Below are positions 25,901-36,798 of a stretch of 64,000 bases of DNA, piece by piece; position 1 is the stretch's first letter; every line of letters begins with the position of its first letter. Source of the DNA: Sphagnum magellanicum. Taxonomy: Eukaryota > Streptophyta > Sphagnopsida > Sphagnales > Sphagnaceae. A program made the translations under genes and the position numbers. The stretch is taken from the NCBI GenBank assembly GCA_021904315.1, contig CM038910.1, positions 7,316,001 through 7,380,000 on the forward strand, written 5' to 3'. The notes beneath the pieces were generated by a model. The model was not told the DNA's origin. It worked only from the letters and a program-made list of their open reading frames with translations, and ran no database searches.

Positions 25901-26792
25901 TTGTACCTTTAACTTTTCTTAGTTCATTAAATGCTTCTATGGGGGTGTATGCCATTCACTAGACATTTCATTTTAGTGATTTTTTGATGAAAAATTGTTT
26001 TAAAATGACCAAATTGTGATAGAAATTAGCTTTTTGGGGAGGGTGTTGTCATATTCATGTCTATTAATTTATGAGTTCTTTTGAATAGGGTTGGCAACTA
26101 AGTCAAAGTTTGCCAAGTCATGTTCGTCACTTTGGTTTCATTAGGGAATTGAAAAAAAAAAAAGGTTCATTCCTAAATCTTATTTGCTTTTGTGCTATTA
26201 CAATTTCACAAAAATTGCAAGCTCCTCACCATAATAATTGTGAGTTCAGGAACACAAAATGAAAGCCACCTTGTGAAAGAAATATGTTTTTAATTCTTTT
26301 TTGAACCCAAAACATTGCCAAGTACTTATTGCAAAATATTAATTTCCTTCAAACATTTGCTGTTGGACATGAGTTGCATGTGAACTGGGTTTCGATTTTT
26401 TTTTTTTTTGTGTGACCTTGTTAATTTTAATAGTGTTAGAGCACCAATAGAGTAAGTAAGGGCACAAAGACACTTAAAAAGTGTGAGTGCTAACAACACT
26501 TCAAAAAGGCTTCCTCTTTGTTCAAAGTTCAAAGCCCTACAACTCCGAAGAAATTTGCTCTCTTTCTCTAAGTGCACAAAATCTAGTGTGGTTCACACTA
26601 CAAAGTGGTCAAATCCATGCTCCACCTTTTTTCCCTCTTGGATTTGAAAGTCAAGTTCAAATCTCTCATGGCTGTCAGCTTGCTTTGAGGAGAGCCTTTC
26701 AAAAAGCTTTTATTGTTGTGCTAATTAATGGTCAATACTAGTGGGCTCATTGCAAGTTACTCTATGTACCTCACCCAAGTTTCATTGTGACA

Positions 26793-26814
26793 GGAGGAGG
26801 GGGGCGGGGGGGGG
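26793..26814 (+). other. G-rich run, possible G-quadruplex
   Basis: GGAGGAGG is followed by GGGG, one C, then GGGGGGGGG. It stands out in an AT-rich background and lies just before a telomere-type AACCCTAAACCC motif at about 26842. No gene is linked to it. Confidence 0.5.
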
Positions 26815-28655
26815 AACTGGAGGTTGCCAGTTGCCACCTAACAAACCCTAAACCCTTTCATTGGCCGTGAAACACTGGGAGAATTTTCTTAGTGTATTTG
26901 GAGGGCACCTTTATAAACACTTTTAATACTGCCTAAACCCTCTAGTAAAAGAAACCAAAATCCTTCAAGTTTCAACACAAGCCAAAATATCATCTTTCAA
27001 AAATCCTCATATAAAAAATAGACCTATTATTTATTACCTAGTAGGGGCCTATAAAAATCCCTTAAGCTACTATACTCTATAATGAATCTCAACACAATAT
27101 CCTTGCAAGGCCAAAAAAAGGAAGAAAAACAAAGCAGAAAAAGGATATCATATGGAAACCATTATGAGTTTAGGTCACTGGGTATCACCAGGAGCAAGCA
27201 AAGAAGTCATGATTGGCGTTTATTTGCCAATCACATTTTTGTACTAACTGGGTTACCTGATCATTAGGTACCCAAGCCATGATTCTTAAGCCACCCTGCA
27301 GGCTGCCACCCATTATTTAGTCCTTTGGGGTTTTAACCATGGTAAATGTTATACTCTAGTGTAGTAGAAGGGCAGTTTCAGCACATGTCAGTTGAATAAT
27401 TAATCAATTTTTGAAATTTTCATTTTGAAAATTAGAATATCATTCCCAAATTGTTTTTCATCAATTCATCACAAAATTTGTGCTTATCTAATTATATAAT
27501 TTGTGATTAAGCCACCAAGATTACAATAAATATCCCATTGCAATATTTAAACTAGGGTTTCTGAGTGCTTATCTAACATCCTTGGGTTGCTAATTGCAAA
27601 GTCCAGAGGACTCACAACAAGTAGAAAGCGGAAATTTATTGTTGCAAGTGAAGAGAGGTAGGTTGTGACATTGTTTCTTCATGTTTCACAAAATTATTTG
27701 TACAAGCAATTGCTGAAAATTGGATAACTTCTAATGGGATTGGGTGATTTCTCCCTATGTAGGGGGAAAAGCTTGTGTGCCATTGTGACGAACCAACACA
27801 TAGCTTAGCTTGAAGAGCAAATGGTGCTAGATCAAAAATGATGTGTCAAAATTTGTTGGAGTTTACACATTTATGGACACATTGAATGAGTCAAGGGTGT
27901 TACAAAAGGACAAACTATAAAAAGTGTTGGATTTATATATATAATGAAGCAAGGAAATAACTAGATGTTCATTTTCTTCCATTGTTGGTTCATACTCATA
28001 AAGATTCTTCCATAGTTAGAGAATTGAGAGAAGGTTAAGAAGGTCACCCCAATGAAGCAATTCTATCAACACCACTAGTTCAATGTCTGAAAATTTCAAA
28101 AACATCAACAAATAACTATTTGTGTAAAGTAGGTTCTTTGATTTTATGAGAATTGCCCATCAAGGGTCCATGTACTTGAACCTAGTGGCCAATTCATTTT
28201 TTGAAAAAATAGAGATTTGCACCACATTACTAATAACCAACATTGATAGGTTCTTCAGTGTGGAGTGTTAAACCTTAGGGTTCAAATTTAGGTTTTTTTG
28301 GACTTGGACCTGAATTGGCGAGATCTGGACCATATGACTTGACACTCTTGTTAAAGACAAAATCAAAGCCTTGGGAAAAAGAAATCTTGAACACAAGTTC
28401 ACATTTTTGGCAAGCAAGTTGAACTTATTTGAAAAGTTGGGAAGGAGGTTGAACTTTATAAAGAATTTGTTGTTTTAATTAGTTCTAAAACTTGTATCCA
28501 ACAATCCTCAATTTTAATTTGAAGATTATAGGGTCTATACCTATATAATCCCCAACCATGGCAAATGTGTATTCAATTTTTAATCTTGGGGAATGTGTAA
28601 TGTGTACATGAAAATTGAGTTGAACTTTGAAGTGGGCCAAGGTTTTCTTAATCAC

Positions 28656-28783
28656 ATTTGTGATGTAGCTGAATTGACAATAATTCATAATATAGTTTAG
28701 CCAAATTTGGTTATAAACATGATATGAAAGATTTCTTCATATTTTTGGCTACATGCTAGAACCCAATAGAGAAATCTGGTGAA
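28656..28783 (-). repeat. Dispersed palindromic repeat, copy D (minus strand)
   Basis: Read on the minus strand: CACCAGATTTCTCTATTGGGTTCTAGCATGTAGCCAAAAATATGAAG, spacer, AACCAAATTTGGCTAAAC, then a drifted block ending CAGCTACATCACAAA. The 5' block matches copies E and F closely (AGATTTCTCT...GTAGCCAAAAA). Confidence 0.7.
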
Positions 28784-29650
28784 ATATAAATTGTTTATTA
28801 GAAACTTTGTGACTAGAAAACCAAAAAAAACATATTTTGATCATTTTGAAAATTTCAAGCCAAAATCACTAAAATTAGCTAGAAAGAAAAACCTGAAACA
28901 GGCCTTAAGGTCCTTGAATTTGAAAGAATGCCTAACATTAAAAGTCTCTTACATTTGTAAATTACAAACACATTAAAAAAATTTGTATGCAAGTTTAATA
29001 ATATTTTCAAATTTGAAATCTCTTAACAATTCAAACCAAACATGTTGAATAAGGTTGTTTTTTTGCGCAAAATTTTGCAAAAATGTGAAAATATAAATAA
29101 AAAGGGAATACATTGTAGTAATATTCTCTTTTTGGAAAAGATTGTCAAATGCGCCACATTTGAACTTTGTTTTAAAATCTGGTAGCAATTTAAAAACTAT
29201 TATCGTATAATATTAAATCCTTTCTTGGGATGCTAGCCAATGACAACATGTGAAATTTGAAAAAAAAAAACACTTATGTTGAATATGAATTTTGGCTGTT
29301 GAAATTTGAGATATTCAAAGTGGGGTTGCTGGATCCAAATTCAATGGATGTTTAAAAACATGCTCAATAGTGCTTCACCAAATTCACACTCCAACCTTAT
29401 TTGACTAAGGCACTCATGAAGTTTGCAAGTTCCTTGTCCCAAAGTTTCCCAAGCAATAGATGAGCTTCACATGGCATGAACCACTTATCCTGCTGCAGGG
29501 AGCACGGTGTTGGCATCTTTTTTGACCTTGCCTCCTTTGGTCGTTCTCACAATGTTGTGTTTGAGTGTCATAAACTAAATAGATTTCCAAACTATAAATA
29601 TATATACATAAGAAAAAAAATCCAATAAAAATCGATTGTCGAAACCATCA

Positions 29651-29811
29651 CACGAAAAACAAAAGGGAAAGCCAAAGAAAGGTAGTTCAAAAGATGCGCA
29701 GCCCACACGAACCAAAGAAGGGAGAGAGATAACACAAAAAACAAAAGGGAAAGCCAAAGAAAGGTCAAAAGATGCGCAACCCACACAAACCAAAGAAGGG
29801 AGAGAGAGATA
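29651..29811 (+). repeat. 82-bp tandem duplication
   Basis: Two near-identical units start at 29651 and 29733 with CACRAAAAACAAAAGGGAAA and run through AAGATGCGCARCCCACACRAACC to GGGAGAGAGAT. The pair is bracketed by a second direct repeat, AGATTTCCAAACTATAAATA, at 29581 and again at 29833. The open frames across it are artefacts of the duplication. Confidence 0.85.
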
Positions 29812-30836
29812 ATCCCTTTTGCAATAGGAAGTTAGATTTCCAAACTATAAATAGGACGCAGAGACAAAAATGTCATGACATGGAACTCTTGTGAGAGTGA
29901 AAGGCACGCGATAACATGTGACAAACCTCACTTACCAAGTGCACTCTAATTAGTACTACTGAGGCAATGGGAAAAAGAATTGAGCATTAAAGTGCCGAGG
30001 GTTGTTGTTGTTGTGCCTTTGAACGAACAAGAGTTTGAAGCCACTCCTAAGTCCTCACATCTTCACAAATGAATACAAAGTCAAACAACCCCCATGAACC
30101 GCTACCCTTAAAATCAGGCAAAATTAGGGTATCTAGAGTGAGTCATGGACCACACAATTTTGTTGTTTATGAGTCGGGGAAATGAATAAAAACAAAGGGA
30201 CTACAAACTGACACCCACAAAAGTTCAAATATGGGGTGGGGGTGGGAGAGGGGGGGTGGGGTGTTTATCGTCCTACAAAAAGGTATATATATATACGATC
30301 ACATGTACGACAAGTGAATGTCCAAGACATCAACAGCCTGAAGGAAATTAACATCTGTTGGCTCTGCATGTTCGTGCTCAGTTCGTTCATTTCATCCTGT
30401 CTTTCCTTTTTCTTATGTTCATGACTGCTGCCATCGACCTAACTTAAATGGCAGGTTGTTTCAGTTGTGGCTTCCTTTGCTTTGCTTGCTTGTTTGTTGC
30501 TTCCTTCCTTGCTGTGTTGAATTTTCAAAGCTGAGACTTTAGTATCTGTCATGAAAATAGGTTGCGGTATTTGAAAGACTGAGAAAAATTATTCAAAGTC
30601 ATATCTCTACAGTAAAACAAGATACTATGTATGTTCCATGAAGTTCTCAAAAAAATGAACTCACAGTTCACAATAACACCTGGTGAACATCAGCTTTTTT
30701 TTTTTTCTTTTTTTTTTTGATCCAAAAATTTGGAACTGTTGACAAAAAATTGAAAAAAAAATTGCAAAAAATTTAACTATTTATTGAAGAAATCCCCTAA
30801 ATTTGAAAAAAATTCAAAGAAATATTTAAAAAAATT
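29812..30836. other. Non-coding DNA with a strong G-quadruplex motif
   Basis: No gene is supported. At 30233-30261 five G-runs of 3 to 7 bases are separated by single T or AGA, a strong G-quadruplex candidate on the plus strand. A TATATATATA run follows at about 30283. The T-rich stretch 30690-30830 looks like the upstream part of repeat copy E. Confidence 0.45.
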
Positions 30837-30970
30837 TGCCAGATTTCTCTACCTGTTTAAGTAGGTAGCCAAAAAATATAAAGGCATTTTTGTTTTTTTG
30901 GATTTTTTGTTAATAGTCAAATATGGCTAAATCAGTTAATGGACGATCACCACTTTGGTTACATCACAAT
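30837..30970 (+). repeat. Dispersed palindromic repeat, copy E
   Basis: Blocks: TTGCCAGATTTCTCTACC, GTAGGTAGCCAAAAAATATAAAGGCA, T-rich spacer, TAGTCAAATATGGCTAAATC (palindrome with changed bases), GGACGATCACCACTTTGGTTACATCACAAT. The same order is seen in copies A, B and F. Confidence 0.75.
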
Positions 30971-31330
30971 TTCTTTTAAACACATACTGAACACTCCTCA
31001 AAATGTTTGCCCTCTTCAGAGTACCCAGTTAACCACCCTAAACCCTACCCAGTTAACCACCTGTATAAGTGGGTAAGTGTGAAAGAGGTAGCAAATGTAA
31101 ATTGTTACAATATAATAAGGTACTGAAGGCACTGGGTAGGGTGATGCATGTGCATGGTTAATATCTAACCAGGATGGTTAGATGCATGCCAATGGTCCCT
31201 AATGCATGTGGACCGCAAACCACCGTGGTTAGTTAGGCGACATGAATAGAGTGAAGAATTGTTTCCTCTCAACAGGATAATTCTTAGCTAGGAAAAATAA
31301 GGAGGAAAATAACAGCCCTCGAAACCTCAT

Positions 31331-31425
31331 TTGAATTTTTTGCCCATTTGTATAGACAAGTCCACGCTCTCGAGAAATTGAATTTTTTGCCCATTTGTTA
31401 GACAAGTCCACGCTATTGAAAAATT
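31331..31425 (+). repeat. 47-bp tandem duplication
   Basis: TTGAATTTTTTGCCCATTTG, then TA or T, then AGACAAGTCCACGCT, occurs at 31331 and again at 31378. The second unit has lost two bases. It is non-coding. Confidence 0.8.
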
Positions 31426-32354
31426 GCGATGTGAGCATTGAGGGTTTATGTCACGTTGTCCAAAATATCGCATGTGCGATCTAAACTTTGCATCATGTGG
31501 GTGGGTACTTTACTTTCACATGGTCATTCTCCTTGGGCTTTGCCCTACACATAAGGAACCCGGTAGGTTTCTTTTAGTGTACGTGGAGGGCACCTTATTA
31601 CCCCGATTAAATATTTCCGTTGCAACATAAGAGGAACGTTCTATGTAAGGTGCCTTCTCTCTTGTTCTCGAACAAAATTGAACCAATTAAAATTCTACAA
31701 GATCTATAGGCAAGATAAGGGCCTTGAAGTAAGTGGGGGCAATTCTTGGACAATTCTTGGAATTTAGGTCCCACACTCAACTCTCGGCTTGCGTGTGAAG
31801 CTGGGCCCTCCTCATTCCTAGAACGGCCCAATTGATTCTCAATCCTTAATACATGTAAAGAATGGAATCAAAGGATAATTCTAAAATTTGAAAAAAAAAA
31901 TTAATTAAAAAAAAAAGAAGTCATAGGAGGCATTCCATAACAGCTAAAAAAGGGGGGTATGAAGTAGGCCGTTATGCCAGGGGGAGTTCCTACTATGTTT
32001 TACGTTCCCATGTTCCCATAACAAGTGAGTTGCTTATGTGCATGGAGGTATCTCTACTCGTCATGGGTTCTCCTGAGGTTGGGAACATGCTCAAGCTCAT
32101 TGACATCCTCAGGTGGCCCTCCCTCAGGAAAAACCCACTCGTATTGGAACCTCCCCTAAAATGAAAAGTCCACACTAAAAGAAAGAAAAAGATAAAAAAG
32201 AAAAAGCAAAAAAAAGGTCCCCTGGGCCCCCCCATCCCCTAACTTCCCTCTGAGCGTTGCCAACTGAATTTGACCACACACCGGACCGGACCGGACCCAG
32301 TAACCACCGCCGTCTAACTTCTCCGGTTGTCGATTCCACAAAGGAATAACCTCT

Positions 32355-32415
32355 TGACCTGGACCATTCCCTATGACCTGTCCCGTTCCCTGATGACCTG
32401 GACCGTTCTGATCCG
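32355..32415 (+). repeat. ~20-bp tandem motif GACCTGGACCRTTCC, three units
   Basis: Units begin at 32355, 32374 and 32394 (GACCTGGACCATTCCCTAT, GACCTGTCCCGTTCCCTGAT, GACCTGGACCGTTCTGAT). Just upstream is a pentamer run ACCGGACCGGACCGGACC near 32281. Both lie at the distal edge of the HPM1-like gene's upstream region and could be regulatory, but nothing proves it. Confidence 0.5.
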
Positions 32416-32525
32416 GAAAACCGACTCTCTTACACTCCCGAATCGTTGCTGGTCAAATTAGGGTGGGCTGTTGCAGTGTGGAATGGGGTGAGACAAGGCA
32501 ATTCTAGCCACCTGGAAGCAGCGCA

Positions 32526-34021
32526 CAGAGAGAGAGAGAGAGCGCGCGAGAGCGCGGCGCGAGACAGAACGCGAGTTCTCTCAGGGTTTTTTTGTTGTGG
32601 CTAAATTTATTTTTCGAAGTGGACAAAAATGGGTTTTATTCGTTTTCTAGTCGCCAAATTTCGAAAAGAATTTTAAAAACTCTTTAAAAATTGCCAGATT
32701 TCTCTTTGGGGTTCTACCATAGTAGCCAAAAAATGTGAAGGATGCTTAAACGTTTCTTACTTTCTTATTTTGTGTGTAGCCAGATTTGGCTAAACTTCCG
32801 TATGGATGATCGCCACTTCAGCCACATGAGGAAAATGCCAAAAAAAAAGAAAAACCCTGACGCGAGACGTAGAAGACGACAGAAACGCGTTGCAAGGGAA
32901 GGGGGAAAACGTGTGAAGACGACGATGGATTGGCAGCGCAATAGCGTAGCAGTCAAGCAGAGTGGCAGCGGCTTCTCCGGTTTGTCGCAGACGATGTTGC
33001 GGTTGACCGTCGTTGGCGTTTATAAGGATCGTAGAGGCCACAGCAGTCTCGCCAACATAGAATACTAGATTTGTTGTTCTATATTTGGTGCTTTGTTTCT
33101 TCTTTGATTATCCGATCTCACAACAAAGGAAGGAAGGAAGGAAGGAAAGGACGGAACAACATTGCCGCCTTGATTACCACTCGCGGCGCGGCGGCGTTCG
33201 TCATTTTCATCAAAAGAAAGAAGCTTCTTCTTCTTCTTTTGTTGTTGCGTGGAAAGCACAATGACAGACAGTAGGGTTGTCTTGCACAAGCAACCTGGTC
33301 GTCTTGTAGTTTTTGCCGCTATTTTGGTGTCTATTTGAGGAATAGATTTTGTGTTTGTTCTCCACGAGTAGATTTTGTTTTTGTATTCGAAGTTCAGGAA
33401 CCAACTGCTCTCGCAACGAGGGGCTCTCGCGGTCTAAACGAAAGTGATTTTGTCTCGGTACTGCTCTAAAGATCAACCTTCTACCTTTCTGTTGCTTGGT
33501 GTTGTTTCTGGCAGCGAGTCACAGATTCTGCTGTTTCTCGGACCTGCTGTTCGTGATAGCAATCAGGTTCGGTTTGAATCGGAAGTGGTTTTGTTGCCAG
33601 TTTTGCTAGTAAAGAAGATCGTGAGGAGCATATTGTTGTTGTCACCTGGTGATTGTTTTTCGAGAGATTGAAGATTGCAATTTCCGAAAGAAACGGGAGA
33701 AAATAAATTTTGTCAGGGATTGAGCAATGGCTGCCGTTTTAGGTCTCGGAAATAGGTGGCTTCTTTTGAATTAGCAGATCCAGATCCTTGTGTTTTTGTG
33801 CTGCGCTTTTTATGTGAAGGATGTTCTTTCTGTTCAGGAATTTTTTTTAGAAGGTTACAGAGTTCGATCTGTGAAACAAAGCTGTGCCACAAGTTGTGCG
33901 AGGCAGAGAACTTGGACTGGAGGAGGCGAACTTCCGGTGGTAGAAGATCTGCGCCAGTCAAGACCTTTAGAGAGACCGTAGATATAATAAGCTAGATAAG
34001 AAGAGGTGCTTGCTGACAAAG
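32526..34021 (+). promoter_or_regulatory. Upstream/leader region of the HPM1-like gene
   Basis: A GAGA tract with a CG-rich tail (32528-32575, AGAGAGAG...GCGCGCGAGAGCGCGGCGCGAG) begins the region. It is followed by repeat copy F (32691-32826) and then gene-like, less AT-rich sequence from about 32850 to the start codon, with an (AAGG)n run at 33126-33146. No frame here matches a known protein. A 5' UTR, possibly intron-containing, is the simplest reading. Confidence 0.45.
32691..32826 (+). repeat. Dispersed palindromic repeat, copy F, in a promoter
   Basis: Blocks: TTGCCAGATTTCTCTTTGGGGTTCTACC, AGTAGCCAAAAAATGTGAAGGATGCTT, spacer, TAGCCAGATTTGGCTAAAC (one changed base), TATGGATGATCGCCACTTCAGCCACAT. 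It sits about 1.2 kb upstream of the HPM1-like start codon, between the GAGA tract and the leader. Confidence 0.75.
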
Positions 34022-36798
34022 ATGAGAGGACCGTCTATCTTCGCATGCTTGCCTGGTTTGTCGACGCATTTCATACTCCAAAATTTCGAGAAGAGCCAGA
34101 ATAATTTTGGTGTTGCAGATGAAGCGCTCTTGCCTCCACCGCCTCCGTCTCAAGAGATTGTTGCATCAGAGGTAAGAAAGAAAGACCGTGTCTTTGTTTT
34201 TCTTGTTATAATTAGGAAATAGGTCTAAACACCGAATGACGGGTTGATTTCATGTCGCAATCAACCCAGCCGGATCTCTGTCAAGAGCTTTTGTCGACAT
34301 TCCTATGTCAGTAAGAAAGAGAGATTCATCTCCAGAGGTGGGAAGACATTGAAGTGAACCCAGCTTGTATTGCTTTGAGAGTTTATTGTGAAGAACATGG
34401 CTTAGGGTTTTAATTTTGTTTGAACATTGTGGTCATAATGGGTGTTTATAGGCTTTTGCAACCTGTCAACCAGATGTGTGAACATCTGTGATTGATTTGT
34501 TGCTGACTTTGTGGCTGATTTATGTGTAGTGTCCATTGTGACAACTGGCTTGTTGTTGTTGCAAGGTTCTTTGGCTTTCTATATTTCCTCTTTTATGGAT
34601 ATTGGAGAATATGCAGAAGATCTACCTTTCAGCCTCCCCTCCTCTTGAGTGTTTTGTTTTAATTGTGAACCTTTGTTCTGCATAGCACTCTGGTCATGAT
34701 CGTAGGGGTTTTCATCTGTGTACAGGTTCCAAAGCCTAAACAGTTTGTGACAGATGCAATTACCTTACAAGGAGGACTTACTCTACTCAATGTATGAAAC
34801 TCCCTTCTTGTGATGTTGAGTTTTTGTGTAGAGACATAATAGTATCTGTAATGCTTATTGATGTGTTGTCACTACATTCATGTCAAGATGTGATGCTTTA
34901 TTTTACAATGCCAATGCAGCTGAAGTTGACTTGTGAACTTAGGGTATGCTTATTTTGCCTCATAAGTGCTTGTGGTTCTGGTGGCAGGGGCGTGTGAATG
35001 GTGCAAGTGTCATGACTGTAGGAAATGCAGACTTGGTTCCTGGAAAGTATGAAGGTAGGACAATGGCCTGAACTCATTAGCTGAACTTGCTGAACTTCTA
35101 TCAGCACATGATTGTGCTGCTCCTATCAGAAGATACAGTGAGGACAAACGGTGAACTGCTTCAGAGAGTTGTTGGACTGCAGTTTATATGGTTTTGTCTT
35201 GGATGCAGTAAAGGAAGATGTTTCTGATTTGCAAGTCTCTTTTGTGCCTTCCTACAGGAGGTTTGAAGCTCTGGGAATGCGCAGTTGACCTTGTTGAGAC
35301 ACTTCGGCGAGAAATTCAGGATGGACAACTGTCATTTCGGGGGAAGCGTGTTCTTGAGGTATAATATATCCAGGACTGAAATTTTATGTTAGGTTTGATA
35401 TCTGCATTGTGGCAGTGTGGAATAGTTTGGAAATGATATCTTTCAGGTTGCTTGTTGATATAATGGTGGATTCACAACATGAAACATTGTTTTTTTGGCT
35501 GACAATTGTGGTCTATTGATGCACTTGTGGTGATCCTTACTTTTCCCAATGGGTGTTGTGGTGTTTCTTTTGAACAGCTTGGTTGTGGTCATGGTCTACC
35601 TGGCATACTTGCTTGCATAAAGGTGAGTAGGTGTGACTTGTATCACTCATGTTGTGTCTGAGGGCTTGCATTGATTTTGTCCTTGAGGTCTGTTTTATTG
35701 GGCTTGACAGCTGGTGGTCTAGTTTGTCTCAGTTAGTTTCATGTCAAGCTTTGCATAACAGGTCAATCTCTGATGATTTGGCACCTATTGTTACAGGGGG
35801 CAACCAGTGTGGACTTTCAGGACTTCAATGCTGAAGTGTTGAGAAGCCTTACAATACATAATGTTAATGTAAATTTGGAGCAGGCTCGAAGTCGGCTAGC
35901 AAAGGTTACATCTGATGGGACCACACAAAGCAAGGGACTAAGTATAGCACCTGATGTTCATTATTATGCTGGAGACTGGGGGGATGTACATAAAGTCCTG
36001 TCAGTGGTGCCATTAGGTTCACCACAGAATGGGAATGCTGTGAATGCCTTCAACTTCACATTCACTGAGAGTGATCTGCTTGCCACTGAGCAAGAAAGTG
36101 ACATGGGTGATGTTATCAGCCGGGTGTCAAGGAACCGTGCAGGTAGAAGAATGTCTGGTAGTCGTGCTTGTGAAAGGGGCAACAGTGATAGTGCTCAAGA
36201 GGGGGGTTATGACATCATACTAATGTCTGACACAGTGTATTCAATGGCATCACTGCCCAAACTTTATGGACTGATCAAGAAGGTACTGCTTAAATTTTCA
36301 CTTGGTCCTTTGTTTTCTGCACATTTCCATTAACCCTGAACAACACATCTCTAGAATGCAATTGTAGAGCACACCCCAGTTAATCTACTCCTAAGATGGG
36401 AATTATTGCCTTAAAACAGTGCCTACGACCTCCTTATGGAGTCTTGTATATGGCGGGCAAGAAACATTACATTGGAGGAGGAGGAACAAGGCAATTTAAG
36501 CACATGGTGGAAGAAGATGGTAAGCTCCCACATGGATATTTATTCAGCTGAATCTAGTCTCAAGAGATTTATTCCTCTCTTTGTTATGCTTCTTTTGATA
36601 GAGGTAGAAGCATTCATTTGGCCTGATAGTATGTTGTGCACACCTGTGTTTGGATTTTTCATTTGTTAGGCAATGGGTGCTCATTGGTGGAAATTATGTG
36701 GTCTTCTTCTGGCAGGTGTCATGGGAGCACATCTGGTGGCAGACTTTGCAGATGGTTCCTCAAATGTCCATGAAGTATGGAAGTTTTTCTTTAAGTAG
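34022..36798 (+). CDS. Histidine protein methyltransferase 1-like (METTL18 family; At2g43320 type), 8 exons
   Basis: Model: join 34022-34171, 34726-34791, 34988-35054, 35258-35358, 35578-35622, 35797-36282, 36420-36519, 36716-36798; 365 aa, all GT-AG and in frame. The start MRGPSIFACLPG matches the plant family's N-terminus. SAM-binding motif I is VLELGCGHGLPGI (about 126-138), followed by the acidic VDFQDFN loop (148-154) and GGYDIILMSDTVYS (279-292). The C-terminus RPPYGVLYMAGKKHYIGGG...VWKFFFK also fits. Fungal and animal relatives (Hpm1, METTL18) methylate a histidine of ribosomal protein uL3/RPL3 with S-adenosylmethionine; the plant substrate is inferred only. A plant-type insertion (about 214-275, Ser/Arg-rich) separates the motifs. 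It is convergent with the FGT1-like gene. Confidence 0.92.

Larger units (their letters stand above)
22151..28655. other. AT-rich intergenic DNA with small repeats, no gene recognised
   Basis: No gene-like frame is seen. Contents include a 16-base perfect inverted repeat at 22892-22957, a telomere-type TTTAGGGTTTAGGGTTT tract at 23797-23815, an AT dinucleotide run near 24763-24777, and a G-rich run at 26793-26814. A fragment near 26890-26910 (TTAGTGTATTTGGAGGGCACCTT) recurs in variant form near 31577-31600. Confidence 0.45.

Noticed and set aside
29575..29793. Minus-strand frames with repeated VGCASF...FPFVF
   Set aside because: The internal repeat is produced by the 82-bp DNA duplication; both neighbouring frames are open across it.
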